Assembly: GCF_003576645.1 (NCBI RefSeq)
Contig: NC_044927.1
Location: 11,759,880-11,823,879, forward strand
Length of the DNA: 64,000 nucleotides
Source of the DNA: Ipomoea triloba
Taxonomy: Eukaryota; Streptophyta; Magnoliopsida; Solanales; Convolvulaceae
Direction of reading: 5' to 3'
Shown here in pieces: positions 11,178 to 22,644 of this stretch (within the stretch, counting starts at the first letter, position 1; each line of letters opens with the position of its first letter). A program made the translations under genes and the position numbers. The notes beneath the pieces are model-generated. The model was not told the origin of the DNA, did not search any database, and saw nothing but the letters and a program-made list of their open reading frames with translations.

Positions 11178-11221
11178 ATCGTTACAAAAAGTAATGTGTC
11201 TTCTTTGAGTAACAAGCAGAA

Positions 11222-13020
11222 ATGAGCAAAGCAGTGAGTCTCGGTGGACGGCCTCGTTCGAATGATTTGCGCGGACAACTTGGTCGTCAAAACGAACGAG
11301 ACCTACGAGAGCAGCTGGGTCGACCCAATAGTCAAGATTTACGAGAACAGGTATTGGGCAGTTCCAACGGGCCGGACCTAAGAGAACAGGTGTTGGGTCG
11401 TACTAATGGGCAAGACTTGAGAGAGCAATTGGGATGATCCAATGGTCAGGATTTGAGAGAGCAGTTAAGTCGGCAGAGTTCCTGACGTTCAGGGGAATCA
11501 CGGCGAGGCGAGGGAATGGCAGACCAGGCCAAGGATAGGCCGCCGCCGACCGAGCTGGAACAAATCGTGGTTCAGGTAATCAATGAGGTTGAAAGAAGAC
11601 GACTCAAGAACGATGGAGTGAATGGCCGAGATGAGATAGCCCGTTAAGTAACTGAAAGAACTGTGAGTCTCCAAGCTTCTAAGCAAGGACATCGGAGGAA
11701 CGATCGACACACGGCCCCCCATCGAGAAGACGGCAGGCGCCGAGAGGTAGCTCGGTCCGTCATGGATCGCCTTAGTGACCCACATGGAAACGCCCTGCGA
11801 GATGCCAGCGCAATAACCTAGAACGCCCGGGTGGTAACCGTCAAGAGCGACGAGCCGCAGTTGCCTGGCGGCGAGTACAGCCAGTCGTCTCTGAGAGTAG
11901 TGTGGAATCACCGGTTGAGCCTAAATACCGAAAGAGTCAGATGGAAGGGTTTGAGCGAAGGCTACAGAACTTGCAGGATCAATTCGAGGGAAAGGTTAGG
12001 TCTACCGCCGAAAACCTGCTTACTACTTCACCTTTTATTGCTGAAAACATGGAATACTGAGCCCCTATGGATATAAAAATCCCAGAACATACAATCTTCG
12101 ATGGAACAGGAGATCCTCGGGAGCATCTGGTAAGCTACCAGGCAAAAATGCAAGTTTTAGGGGTGGAGGAGCCACTTATGTGTAAGGCCTTTCTCCCTAC
12201 CCTCAAAGGATTAGCCCATAAATGGTTTTTAGCCCTGCCGAGTTGTTCCATCAGGTGCTTCAATGACTTGGCGAATCGATTCCTTACCCATTATGCGGTG
12301 AATATCAAGCCGCAACGTAATTTGATCCACTTGAGTGGGGTACATCAAGACGAAGGGGAAGCCCTGAAGACATATTTGGCTCGTGTGCGGAAGGAGGATC
12401 AAACTATTGAGGGATTGGATGAACAGGTGGCCATCACGTTCTTTATGGAATCACTTCGTGCGGGAAAATTGTTCATTGATCTTCACAACGATCGCCCAAA
12501 GACATACGTGGAAGCCATTTAGAGGGCTAACATATAGGCAGACACCGAAGAGGCGGTAAGGCAAAAGAGGCAGCGAGAGGCTGCTGGATCGAGTTCTAAG
12601 AAACCTTGACCTGAGTTAAGAAGTCGGAATGAACCTGAACGTACCAGTCGCACTGAGACGCGACAGGGCCTTGAGAGGATGGGCGCGCCTCCTTATCGCC
12701 CTACCGTGGCTCAGCCTGTCCAAGAGGTGAAGGATTCCTTACCTCCCCCCTCCACCGCTGAAACCCGGAGACCAACCCGAGTTCTTGCCCCCAAGGGGAG
12801 CATCTTCTAAATATTGCTGATATCATCGGTCAACCACACACACTACGGACGAATGCTCTTACCTGAAAAAAGAGATAGAGGCGCTAATACAGAAGGGTGC
12901 CTCGCCCCCACCCAACCAGTGGAGACGGTATTCACGACTCGAGAAGTCAGTGCCCCGCTCCGACCGGGGAAAACAGCCTGCCTCTGAGGAAGAGGAGACT
13001 AACTAGAAACACAAGCCCGT
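11222..13020 (+). pseudogene. gag: gag of the Tat/Grande-like element (decayed)
   Basis: The frame opens at ATG 11222. Its first 80 or so codons hold about six copies of a 12-13-residue unit ending NxxDLREQ (11238-11470). In-frame stops follow at about 11435, 11484, 11644 and 11818, then a frame change. The retrotransposon gag core is clear at 12067-12522: FDGTGDPREHL near the start and FLTHYAVNIKPQRNLIHLSG mid-domain, the capsid-like region that assembles the particle. A TAG ends this part at 12522. Downstream frames contain HTTDECSYLKKEIEALIQKG (about 12835-12895), the tail of a CCHC-type knuckle whose first cysteines are missing. It cannot make Gag as it stands. Confidence 0.8.
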
Positions 13021-13027
13021 TATCAAT

Positions 13028-16000
13028 ATGATCGTGGGTGGACCAGAAGGAGGAGATTCGTCAAGCTCTCGCAAAGCTTGGGCTCGGCAACTGTATGTGG
13101 GGACCATCTACGGGCGGGATGATAGCCTAAAAAAGGTATGTCGAGAACCCATTATATTTACGGACGAGGACCTATCTCGGAGCCAACATCCCCATCGAGA
13201 TGCATTGGTCATTGCCATGGATGTCCATGACACTGTAGTCCGAAGGGTTCTGGTGGATACAGGTAGCAGTGTAAATGTCCTCTACCTGGAAGTATTTTAA
13301 AGGTTGGGGTTGCAGCGTAATAAGTTGATACCTGTAAAGTATTTGAAAGGTCGGTCGAGTCGGAAGGATCCATTCGCCTACCTATTGAGATCGGTACGTA
13401 TCCGAATCTCCGAAGTATAGAAATGGAATTTGTGGTAGTAGATTATTCTGTTCTCACAACATGATCTTGGGCCGACCTAGTCTGGAGGATCTAGGAGCCC
13501 TTATTTCCCTGGAACATCTTTGTTTGAAGTTCCGAACCCCAAATGGGGTGGGGGTTGCACGCTGTGATCAAAAGGCGGCTCGGGATTGTTATTTACAGTC
13601 TTGCCGACAAATCAGCAAAAAGGACATAAGGGTTCACGCCATTACAAGCCGGACAGAACAACTCAAATCTCTCGATCGACCAGAGCCGGCGGTTGAGTTG
13701 GAGGAGGTGGAGATTGACCCTTTACACCCTGAAAGACGGGTAAAGATCAGAATCGGCTTGACTGAGAAAGTCAAGCAGGAAATAATCCGGGAATTACGAA
13801 AATATCAGAAGCTGTTCGCATGGGGACCAGAAGATATGCCGGGAGTCGACCGGTCAGTCATTTGTCATCGACTGGCTGTCAATCCTGATCATAAGCCAGT
13901 TATCCAGAAGAAAAGATATCTCTCAACCGACCGGAGGGAGTTTGTTAAAAGGGAAGTGGAAACATTGATGGCAACGCAACACATTCGCAAGGTGATGTAC
14001 CCTGATTGGCTCGCTAACGTGGTACTTGTTCCGAAACCTCCGGCCTGGCGAATGTGTGTCGATTACACATATCTCAATCAGGCCTGCCCTAAGGACCCCT
14101 TCCCGTTGCCAAGGATTGTTCAACTGGTCGACGAAACAGCCGGTTGTGATCTATTGAGCTTTATGGACACATTCCGGGGCTACCATCAGATCTACATGCA
14201 TCCTGCTGACGAAGAAAAAACTGCTTTCATCACCCCGGATGGGGTATATTGCTATCGGGTAATGCCCTTTGGCCTCAAGAATGCGGGAGCCACCTACACC
14301 TGCATGGTAGGGCAGCTGTTCAAGGATTTATTAGGAAAATCCATGGCGGCTTACGTGGACGATATGCTTGTGAAAAGCAAAAATGAGGGAACTTATGCTG
14401 AGGATCTGGCGGCAACTTTCGCTATAATGGAAATGTACAATTTGCGGTTGAATCCGAAGAAGTGCGCTTTCGCTGTACGGGGCGGAAAATTCTTGGGGTA
14501 CATGGTCACTCGAAAAGGAATCGAGCCTAACCCTGAAAAGGTGAAGGCTATACTTGACATGCAACCCCCTGGAATCTTGAAGGAGTTGCAGAGACTGACG
14601 GGGCGGTTGGCTGCCTTGAATAGATTCCTATCCAAGTGTGTTCATCGGGCGTTGCCCTTCTTTGAGGCCATGAAGAAAAGAGAGGGATTCCGTTGGATGG
14701 AAGAATGTCAAAAATCGTGTGAGGAGTTAAAAGATTACTTACAAACTTCGCCGCTGCTATCAACCCCAAAGGGGGGAGAAATCTTATTCCTATACTTAGC
14801 CGCCTCCTAGAAGGCAATTGGCTCCGTATTGATTCGGGAGGGGGAAGACCGAATACAACACCCGGTCTATTATGTCAGCAGGGCCTTAAAGGCCTCTAAG
14901 GTTCGCTATACTCCCTTGGAAAAGGTGGTATATGCTCTTGTTGTCACGACACGTAAACTGGTACCTTACTTCCAGGCTCACCCCATCCGAGTCCTCACCG
15001 ATCAACCCTTAGCGGGGGTATTACGCAACCCGAATTCCTCGAGACGACTGGTCAAGTGGGATGTGGAACTCACGCAATATGGGATCGAGTATCATCCGCG
15101 CCCCTCTATAAAAGGTCAAGCCTTGGCCGACTTTATAGTGGAGTGTACCGCACAAAATCCTAAGAAAAGCGCCAAGGCTCCTGAAGAAGGGAATTGGTGG
15201 GAAATGCACGCTGATGGAGCTGCCAGTTAACATCATTGCGGCGGAGGAATTATGCTGACTACCCCTGAAGGCTTTCGTCTGTATTACTCACTGAAATACG
15301 AGTTCAGGGTTTCTAATAATGAAGCAGAATACGAGGCAGTGTTAGGTGGGTTACGGTTGGCAAAAACCCTTCAAGTTTAGAAGATTCGAATTAAGACCGA
15401 CTCTCGGTTAGTCGTCGGACAGGTTACTGGAACTTGTGAGGCGAAAAATGAAAGACTCAGTCGATACAAAAAGGTCACTGAGGGACTCTTGGGGGAGTTT
15501 AGTCTTTATGAGTTGGAACACTTGCCTCGCGCGGAAAACGTAGAAGCAGATATCCTATCAAAGATGGCCTTAGGGGGAATATCGGATCACCTCCTGAAAA
15601 TCTGTCAGACCGAGCGACTCCTCTTACCCAGTATCGATCCTAAACCCGCCCAAGTGATGGTCTGTGTTACTGAGGAAGCAAATCCAGAAAAACATCCAGA
15701 AATATTCTGGATGGAAGAAATCCGAAGGTATAAGGAAAAATGGGGACCTCCCTGACGACCCAGCCGAAGCGGCCAAAGTTCAAAGACGATCCCGTGCTTA
15801 CGTATTGATAGACGGACACAGGTACAAAAAGTCGTTCAGAGGGCCGTTATTAAGATGCCTCTTTCCTGCTGAGGCCAATCAAGTCATGGAAGAAGCACAC
15901 CAAGGAATTTGTGCAGCCCACCAAGGGGCCCATACCCTGGCCTGCAAGTTAGTTTTGCAAGGGTATTATTGGCCTACCGTGGTCAAGGATTGTATCAATC

Positions 16001-16941
16001 GAGTCGCTAAGTGCGCGGTATGCCAGTCTTTCGCTTGAAAAGACACTCGGTCGGCCTCATTTTATACTCCGATCACGGTGGCTATTCCCTTTGCTAAATG
16101 GGGAATTGACATCGTGGGCCCGTTACCTCAAGCACCGGGACGGCTCCGATTCTGCGTAGTGGCGGTAGATTACTTTACCAAGTGGGTAGAGGCTGATCCT
16201 TTGGCGACCATTACTGAGTTCCAGTGCCGAAAATTCCTGTGGAAAAAGGACATTTGTAGGTTTGGGCTCCCGGAGCATTTGGTTAGCGATAATGGGCGAC
16301 AGTTCGATTGTCAGCCCTTTTCGGATTTCTGTCAGCAATATGGAATACGTCACACAAAGGTTTCCGTGGCTTATCCTCAGGCCAACGGACAGGTTGAGAA
16401 TGTCAATTGAATCATCGTGGATGGAATTCGAAGAAAGCTGAGTGACTTGGGAGGAATATGGGTTGACGAGCTGGATCGAGTCTTGTGAGCTTACCGAACG
16501 ACCCCTCGTCGAGCGACTGGGGAAACTCCGTTTTCTTTAACCTATGGGTTCGAAGCAAAGGTACCTACTGAGATTACTACCCCGACTCTCTGAGTTCTCC
16601 GGTATGATGATGAGGGGAATGAAGAAAGCTTGCAAATAGAGAAGAATTTTCTCGAGGAAAGAATGGATGCGGCTTATGGGCGAATGGCTGAGTATCAGCA
16701 GATGGTAAAGCGTTACTACGACAAACGAGTAAAAGAGAAACAATTTCGAGAAGGAGATTTAGTTTTGTGAGATAGAAAAGCCAGTCAGCCTAATCAAGGA
16801 AGAAAGTTCGTGATCAAGTGGGAAGGTCCATATCGGATTCGAGAGGTAATCTGCCCCGGAACTTATCGACTGGAAACCATGGAGGGGCGAGAGATTGAGC
16901 GAAGTTGGAATGCCGTTCATTTAAAGAAAATTTTTCAGTAG
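13028..16941 (+). pseudogene. pol: pol polyprotein of the Tat/Grande-like element (decayed)
   Basis: Domains in order: aspartic protease with VDTGSSVNVLY (about 13252-13285); NMILGRPSL linker (13458); reverse transcriptase with YVDDMLVKS at about 14352; first RNase H (about 14800-15190); second RNase H-like segment (about 15200-15560, with DSRLVVGQVTG); integrase with an HHCC finger ending KCAVCQ (about 15890-16035) and a core with GIDIVGPL, VSDNGRQF and the Glu of QANGQVEN (about 16100-16405). It closes at 16941. In-frame stops occur at about 14808, 15228, 15378, 16036, 16408, 16486, 16590 and 16768, with a frame shift near 15740. Most sit where CGA, CAG or TGG would be expected. It would have copied and integrated the element; it is now non-functional. 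Confidence 0.9.
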
Positions 16942-17033
16942 AAGATTATGCTATAGGAGATTGTAATGAAGGCTTGTTAAGATTAATGAAGTATTTTGAG
17001 TTCCTATAAAATCTTGTCGTACACTAAGAGAAT

Positions 17034-19185
17034 ACAGGGTTTGGCAGTCCGCCTGCCTCTGAGTTAGGTTGAGATAACCTAAGTCCTAGTGATCTCTGGA
17101 TCACCTCAGGACGAATGAGTTGGTAGTCCGCCTGCCTCTGAGTTAGGTTGAGATAACCTAAGTCCTAGTGATCTCTAGATCACCTCAGGACGAATAAGTT
17201 TGGCAGTCCGCCTGCCTCTAAGTTAGGTTGAGATAACATAAGTCTTAATGATCTTTGGATCACTCCTGAGTTTGGCAGTCTGCCTGCCTCTGAGTTAGGT
17301 TGAGATAACCTAAGTCCTAGTGATCTCTAGATCACCTCAGGACGAATAAGTTTGGCAGTCCGCCTGCCTCTAAGTTAGGTTGAGATAACATAAGTCTTAA
17401 TGATCTTTGGATCACTCCTGAGTTTGGCAGTCTGCCTGCCTCTGAGTTAGGTTGAGATAACCTAAGTCCTAGTGATCTCTAGATCACCTCAGGACGAATA
17501 AGTTTGGCAGTCCGCCTGCCTCTAAGTTAGGTTGAGATAACATAAGTCTTAATGATCTTTGGATCACTCCTGAGTTTGGCAGTCTGCCTGCCTCTGAGTT
17601 AGGTTGAGATAACCTAAGTCCTAGTGATCTCTAGATCACCTCAGGACGAATAAGTTTGGCAGTCCGCCTGCCTCTAAGTTAGGTTGAGATAACATAAGTC
17701 TTAATGATCTTTGGATCACTCCTGAGTTTGGCAGTCTGCCTGCCTCTGAGTTAGGTTGAGATAACCTAAGTCCTAGTGATCTCTAGATCACCTCAGGACG
17801 AATAAGTTTGGCAGTCCGCCTGCCTCTAAGTTAGGTTGAGATAACATAAGTCTTAATGATCTTTGGATCACTCCTGAGTTTGGCAGTCTGCCTGCCTCTG
17901 AGTTAGGTTGAGATAACCTAAGTCCTAGTGATCTCTAGATCACCTCAGGACGAATAAGTTTGGCAGTCCGCCTGCCTCTAAGTTAGGTTGAGATAACATA
18001 AGTCTTAATGATCTTTGGATCACTCCTGAGTTTGGCAGTCTGCCTGCCTCTGAGTTAGGTTGAGATAACCTAAGTCCTAGTGATCTCTAGATCACCTCAG
18101 GACGAATAAGTTTGGCAGTCCGCCTGCCTCTAAGTTAGGTTGAGATAACATAAGTCTTAATGATCTTTGGATCACTCCTGAGTTTGGCAGTCTGCCTGCC
18201 TCTGAGTTAGGTTGAGATAACCTAAGTCCTAGTGATCTCTGGATCACCTCAGGACGAATGAGTTGGTAGTCCGCCTGCCTCTGAGTTAGGTTGAGATAAC
18301 CTAAGTCCTAGTGATCTCTGGATCACCTCAGGACGAATGAGTTGGTAGTCCGCCTGCCTCTGAGTTAGGTTGAGATAACCTAAGTCCTAGTGATCTCTAG
18401 ATCACCTCAGGACGAATAAGTTTGGCAGTCCGCCTGCCTCTAAGTTAGGTTGAGATAACATAAGTCTTAATGATCTTTGGATCACTCCTGAGTTTGGCAG
18501 TCTGCCTGCCTCTGAGTTAGGTTGAGATAACCTAAGTCCTAGTGATCTCTGGATCACCTCAAGACGAGTGAGTTTGGCAGTCCGCCTACCTTTGAGTTAG
18601 GTTGAGATAACCTAAGTCTTAATGATCTCTGGATCATTTCTGAGTTTGGCAGTCCGCCTGCCTCTGAATTAGGTTGAGATAACCTAAGTCCTAGTGATCT
18701 CTGGATCACCTCAGGACGAGTGAGTTTGGCAGTCCGCCTGCCTTTGAGTTAGGTTGAGATAACCTAAGTCTTAATGATCTTTGGATCACTTTTGAGTTTG
18801 GCAGTTTTCCTGTCTTCGAGTTAGGTTGAGATAACCTAAGTCTTAATGATATCTGGATCACTTCTGAGTTTTGCAGTCCGCCTGCCTCTGAGTTAGGTTG
18901 AGATAATCTAAGTCCAAGAGATCTATGGATTACTTCAGGACGAGTGAGTTTGGCAGTCCGCCTGCCTTTGAGTTTGGTTGAGATAAGCTAAGTTTAATGA
19001 TCTTTGGATCACTTATGAGTTTGGCAGTCTGCCTGCCTTTGAGTTTGGTTGAGATAACCTAAGTTTTAATGATCTTTGGATCACTTCTGAGTTTTGCAGT
19101 CTGCCTGCCTTTGAGTTAGGTTGAGATAACCTAAGTCTTAATGATCTTTGGATCACTTTTGAGTTTGGCAGTCTGCCTGCCTTTA
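17034..19185. repeat. satellite-like tandem array, 72-81-bp monomers, 152-bp higher-order unit
   Basis: About 28 monomers carry the core GCAGTCCGCCTGCCTCTGAG then TTAGGTTGAGATAACCTAAG and GATCTCTGGATCACC. From about 17202 to 18200 an 80-bp and a 72-bp version alternate; the word TCTGCC recurs at 17279, 17431, 17583, 17735, 17887, 18039 and 18191, exactly 152 bp apart. Dimers there are nearly identical, while monomers after 18540 diverge progressively. It lies between integrase and the antisense gene. Plant Tat/Ogre elements are known to carry such arrays in this region and to seed genomic satellites. Confidence 0.95.
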
Positions 19186-19419
19186 AAGAGTCATCGACTG
19201 AGGGACTCGGAATGAGTCAATTTGAGAATTGCAAGAGATAGCAAGCGATTAAGGGACTCCGACGGACCTGAGTCAATTTAAAAAGCCAAGGATATTTAAT
19301 CAACGCAAAAACTGGAGAAGAAGGGAAAGCAATTATCCATTCAAAATATAAAAATGCCTGTTATCATCAAAAGCAGGCCTGACAAAAGTTCGAAAGGGAA
19401 AAACGCAGAGATATTTAAA
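19186..19419. other. spacer between tandem array and antisense gene
   Basis: Contains ATCGACTGAGGGACTCGGAATG and a related word about 60 bp later, but no gene. On the minus strand this would be the 3' UTR of the antisense gene. Confidence 0.4.
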
Positions 19420-21616
19420 TTAAGCCTCCAGGTAGCCACCGGCTGTCTCCCCTTCTGTTGGGCCAGTAAGGGGAGGGTCGCTGGTGTCTTCACGAAGGCG
19501 AGAGCGGTGCACCAAGTTGCCCTCTACGGACTCTTCTTCCTCAGTCATGTTGAGAATTGAAAGGACGGGGTTGCGTTCCATCCCTACCAGAGCTGTCAGG
19601 TTGGCAGTAGAGTTCAGATAGGAGGCGTCCATCGGAATCTGCCCACCACTGGAGTTCTCCAGAGTGACCCTGTCCGTTTCTCCGGCCCCCTGTTGACGTG
19701 CGGGGGTAGTAGGAATGCGAGAAGGAAGGTCGGCTAGCGGTGCCGGAAGGCCCCACGCCACGGAGTCAAAGGCCAGGTCTCTTTTCTGGAGGACTGGGTA
19801 GATATCTCTTTGCATCTCCAAGGACCCAGCGTGGTAATCCTCCTCCCCTATGTCCGTCAGGTAGAGTCTGCCTTCCTCAGAGTCCAGCCACTCAAGAGCC
19901 AGTAGCTTCAGCCTTGAGCGAGCATGGGTCGTGATGTCCTCCTCAAAGGCCCGAGAAGATTTGTAGGTAGCCACGGCTAAGTCTGCGGCTTCAGCATTTT
20001 TCTTCTTCTCGGCCTCTAGCTCCGACTCAAGTTGATCCACTCGGAGCGCGAGATCGTCCAGCTCCTTCATGCTCTTCTGATGGTTGGCTTGGAGAGTCGG
20101 CACCAACTCAGCATCCGCCATAAGAGGCTTCATCCTCTTTCGCATTTCGGACTGGACGGCCAGGGCCTGTCACCAAGCAAGGATTAAAGAGGTATGAGGG
20201 TAGAAAAGGAGAAAATGATTTAGGTACAGACTGATTACTTACCCGATACAAATAGCGAGAGACGCCTTCAAAAATTTTCTCGGTGGAATAACTCTCATAG
20301 TAGGCCGCGTCCTTAGGGAAGATCACCTTATCCAGCCAGTCGTGCACTGGGAAGGCACCTTGAGCGATGCCTTCGTCGGCGCCGGCCTCAAGTCCATTGG
20401 CCACCCTTTTAGCAGGAGGGGCTTTCAAAGAAGTCTCGGCATGGTGCTTGGAGTCGGAGCTAGTAGCCGAAAGAGGCGGGACTCGGCGAGATTGGCGCGT
20501 GCGCGAAGGTTCAGCAGAGCGAATGGGCGAATCATTGATAACGATTGGGTTGGAGGAGGAGGCGCGACTTCTGGTGCGCTCCTTCAGCAAGGCGTGGCGG
20601 CTTGACATTTCTGGAGAAAGGGGGAGAGTGTTGGGGTCGTCTGTGATAGCCTCTTCACTCACTTCCTCGCCTTCTTTATTTCTCTATTTCTTCCTCTTCC
20701 TCAGGGATTGGCCCTGGATCGTTGCCTATGAACAAAACACGTTAAGAAAGAAATAGAGAAATAAAGAAGAAATTTTAGGAGGTGGATTGTCACCTTTGGT
20801 GGCCGCCCAATCAGGCAAAAGGCCGGCCGCTTCGAGGGCTTTCAGGTCCGACCATTCATCGACTTGGAGAAGGCCCAAGTCCAAGAGAACCTCGACCGAG
20901 TCGGTTGTATCTTTGCTGGGTGGAGGCTTTTTGAGGCATTTAATGAAGGAAGCCTCCCAGGTTAAGGGGAAATCAAAGGAGGAGTACCAAGGAGACGGGC
21001 GCACAAAAAGGAAAACTGGTTTCCACCTTTTAATGGAGTCGACCAGTCCGTCAAAAATTTTGCAGCCACCCCGCTGAGAAATTTGGACAAAACCCGGGGA
21101 GGTGGTCCCAACTCTATTGACCAAATAGAGTTGGAGGAACAAGTTTATAGTCGACTCAAAGCCGTAGTTGGTGCTTTGGAAGCAGGTGAGGAGGCGGTGA
21201 GAATTTGGGACAAGTTGACCGGGAGAGAGGGCGAAGTAGCGAAAAAAGAGGGAAACAAATGGACTTACGGGTACTTGAAACCCGTGATGAATGGACTGGA
21301 GGTGGACTCCTACGTATCCGCCGGGGGGAGGTTCGAATACATAGCGGTCACGCGGAGCGTATATCTCAGCCGCTGGGCCCAACAGATATTGGGCCTCTTC
21401 CAACTCGTGGGCTGAAATTGTGGAGCGGAGGCCAGCCGGGCGGCCAATATCCTCAAAAAGGCCAGAGGCCCTTTCAACGCCGGCAGGCAGAGCAACAACG
21501 GCCCGAATGGGCATAGGGTTCAGGGAAGCGGAAGATGAAGCTTCCCCCGTCGCCCTAAGAGAAGTCGAAGCATTGGTGTTTGCCGTAACCCCAATGCGGC
21601 TAGGAGAAGAAGACAT
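19420..21616 (-). CDS. antisense retrotransposon gene with transposase_28-like domain, three exons
   Basis: The gene lies opposite to gag-pol and next to the 3' LTR, the position of the extra antisense ORF in Grande/Tat-type elements. Inferred exons: 21616-20794, 20725-20243 and 20166-19420. Introns of 68 and 76 bp have GT...AG ends (AAAG|GTGACA...CATAG|G and CGG|GTAAGT...GACAG|G). Exon 1 carries GGYVGVHLQSIHHGFQVPVS then FFRYFALSPGQLVPNSHRLL, matching the 'putative gypsy type transposon' family (Pfam PF04195). Exon 3 has a coiled-coil stretch (MKELDDLALRVDQLESELEA) and an acidic Ser/Thr-rich tail. A stop and frame offset near 20660 (start of exon 2) suggest it is damaged. The function of the family is unknown. 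Confidence 0.75.
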
Positions 21617-21644
21617 GGTGAGAAGAGAGAAAAGGAGACCAACC

Positions 21645-21768
21645 TGATTTGAGCGAGACTAATACAAAGAGTTTCGAGCGAGAATTCAGAGCATTTATCT
21701 TCTATTTTCCTTAATTTTCCGGTTGTGTTGGCTCGCTGGCCGATCGCCTGAAGGTCGGAAAACCATCA
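21645..21768 (+). repeat. 3' LTR remnant lacking U3 (124 bp)
   Basis: It begins TGATTTGAGCGAGACTAATA and ends CGGAAAACCATCA, matching only 11036-11159 of the 5' LTR. The preceding GAGAAGAGAGAAAAGGAG (about 21619-21636) looks like the polypurine tract. About 520 bp of U3 is therefore missing between PPT and R. TTGAG follows. Confidence 0.8.
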
Positions 21769-21773
21769 TTGAG

Positions 21774-22097
21774 CATTGATAGATTTTTGATAAGTGATGG
21801 AGTTTGTACTCTATTTTGGGATGAATGAGTTTTGAGACTAAGGGCTAAGATGATTATGATGGTTGGAAATTAAATATAAATTTATAAAAATAATAATAAT
21901 ATAAAAACCTTATGGAAGATATCGAATGCTCCCTTTATGGGATATGATGCTCCCTTTATGGGATATCGTATGTTCCCTTTATGGGATATGATGCTACCTT
22001 TACGGGATATGGTATGTTCCCATTATGGCATTATGGGATATGATTCTTCCGTAAGTGCGTTTTATTATTATTCTACAAGTGAATTATATTTTTATTG

Positions 22098-22154
<57 letters not shown>

Positions 22155-22644
22155 ATGGTTGACAAATTAAATTTTGGTGGTTGATAATTTAGAAAATTTC
22201 AATTTTGTGAAAATCTTTATTTTTGATTTTTTCCTTACGAGGTGGAGTAAATCCTTACTTTGCTTTGTGCTAATTTTTTTTTATTGTATTTTTTTTGAAA
22301 TTTCTGTAGTAATAGGAAATCCATGAAGTTGAAGAGCGCGCTAGTAGAATGTAGTAGGTGGAGAATTTGTAATAAGTTATTCGGGACATAGTTTATTTGG
22401 ATTTATTTTTGATGTTGTTCTTTTTGGTTAAGTAACTTAATTACCATTGTTGATTTGGAATAATTATTTCAAGTTGGTTTGGTTGGTTAGCCTTACACTT
22501 GTCATGAGAGGACTAGTGTGGAGGTATCACCCTCATTAGGTGTTTTGTTATTGAATAAAAGGGATTGTTATATTGCTTTGGTGGAGGAAAAAAAATTTAA
22601 GAAAAATTTGGTATAAATTTTATCTTGAAAAATGGGGGTGTAAC
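21774..22644 (+). mobile_element. family X-type gypsy LTR, right half, with short tandem repeats
   Basis: It ends TTGAAAAATGGGGGTGTAACA at 22644, followed by a degenerate tRNA-iMet-type PBS (GTTGATATCAGAGT, about 22648-22661). About five imperfect copies of CTCCCTTTATGGGATATGATG lie at 21930-22045, and a (TA)n tract at about 22099-22144. Upstream continuity is broken by the Tat/Grande-like element. Confidence 0.65.

Larger units (their letters stand above)
10516..21768 (+). mobile_element. Ty3/gypsy retrotransposon, Tat/Grande-like, with antisense gene
   Basis: This 11.25-kb element is bounded by TTGAG (10511-10515 and 21769-21773). In order it has a 5' LTR, PBS, gag, protease-RT-RNase H-second RNase H-integrase, a tandem-repeat 3' region, a minus-strand three-exon gene, and a 3' LTR remnant. 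Integrase after RT places it in Ty3/gypsy. A second RNase H-like segment, an antisense gene and 3' tandem repeats are known traits of the plant Tat lineage. Pol carries many in-frame stops and at least one frameshift, so it is dead. The LTR ends differ at about 8 of 124 alignable positions by eye, so the insertion is not recent. Confidence 0.88.

Noticed and set aside
17034..19185. CRISPR-like array
   Set aside because: Repeats are contiguous without unique spacers, in a plant retrotransposon; this is a satellite-like array.
20342..21647. Plus-strand ORFs opposite the antisense gene
   Set aside because: The minus-strand frames have the recognisable domain and GT-AG introns; the plus frames have neither.
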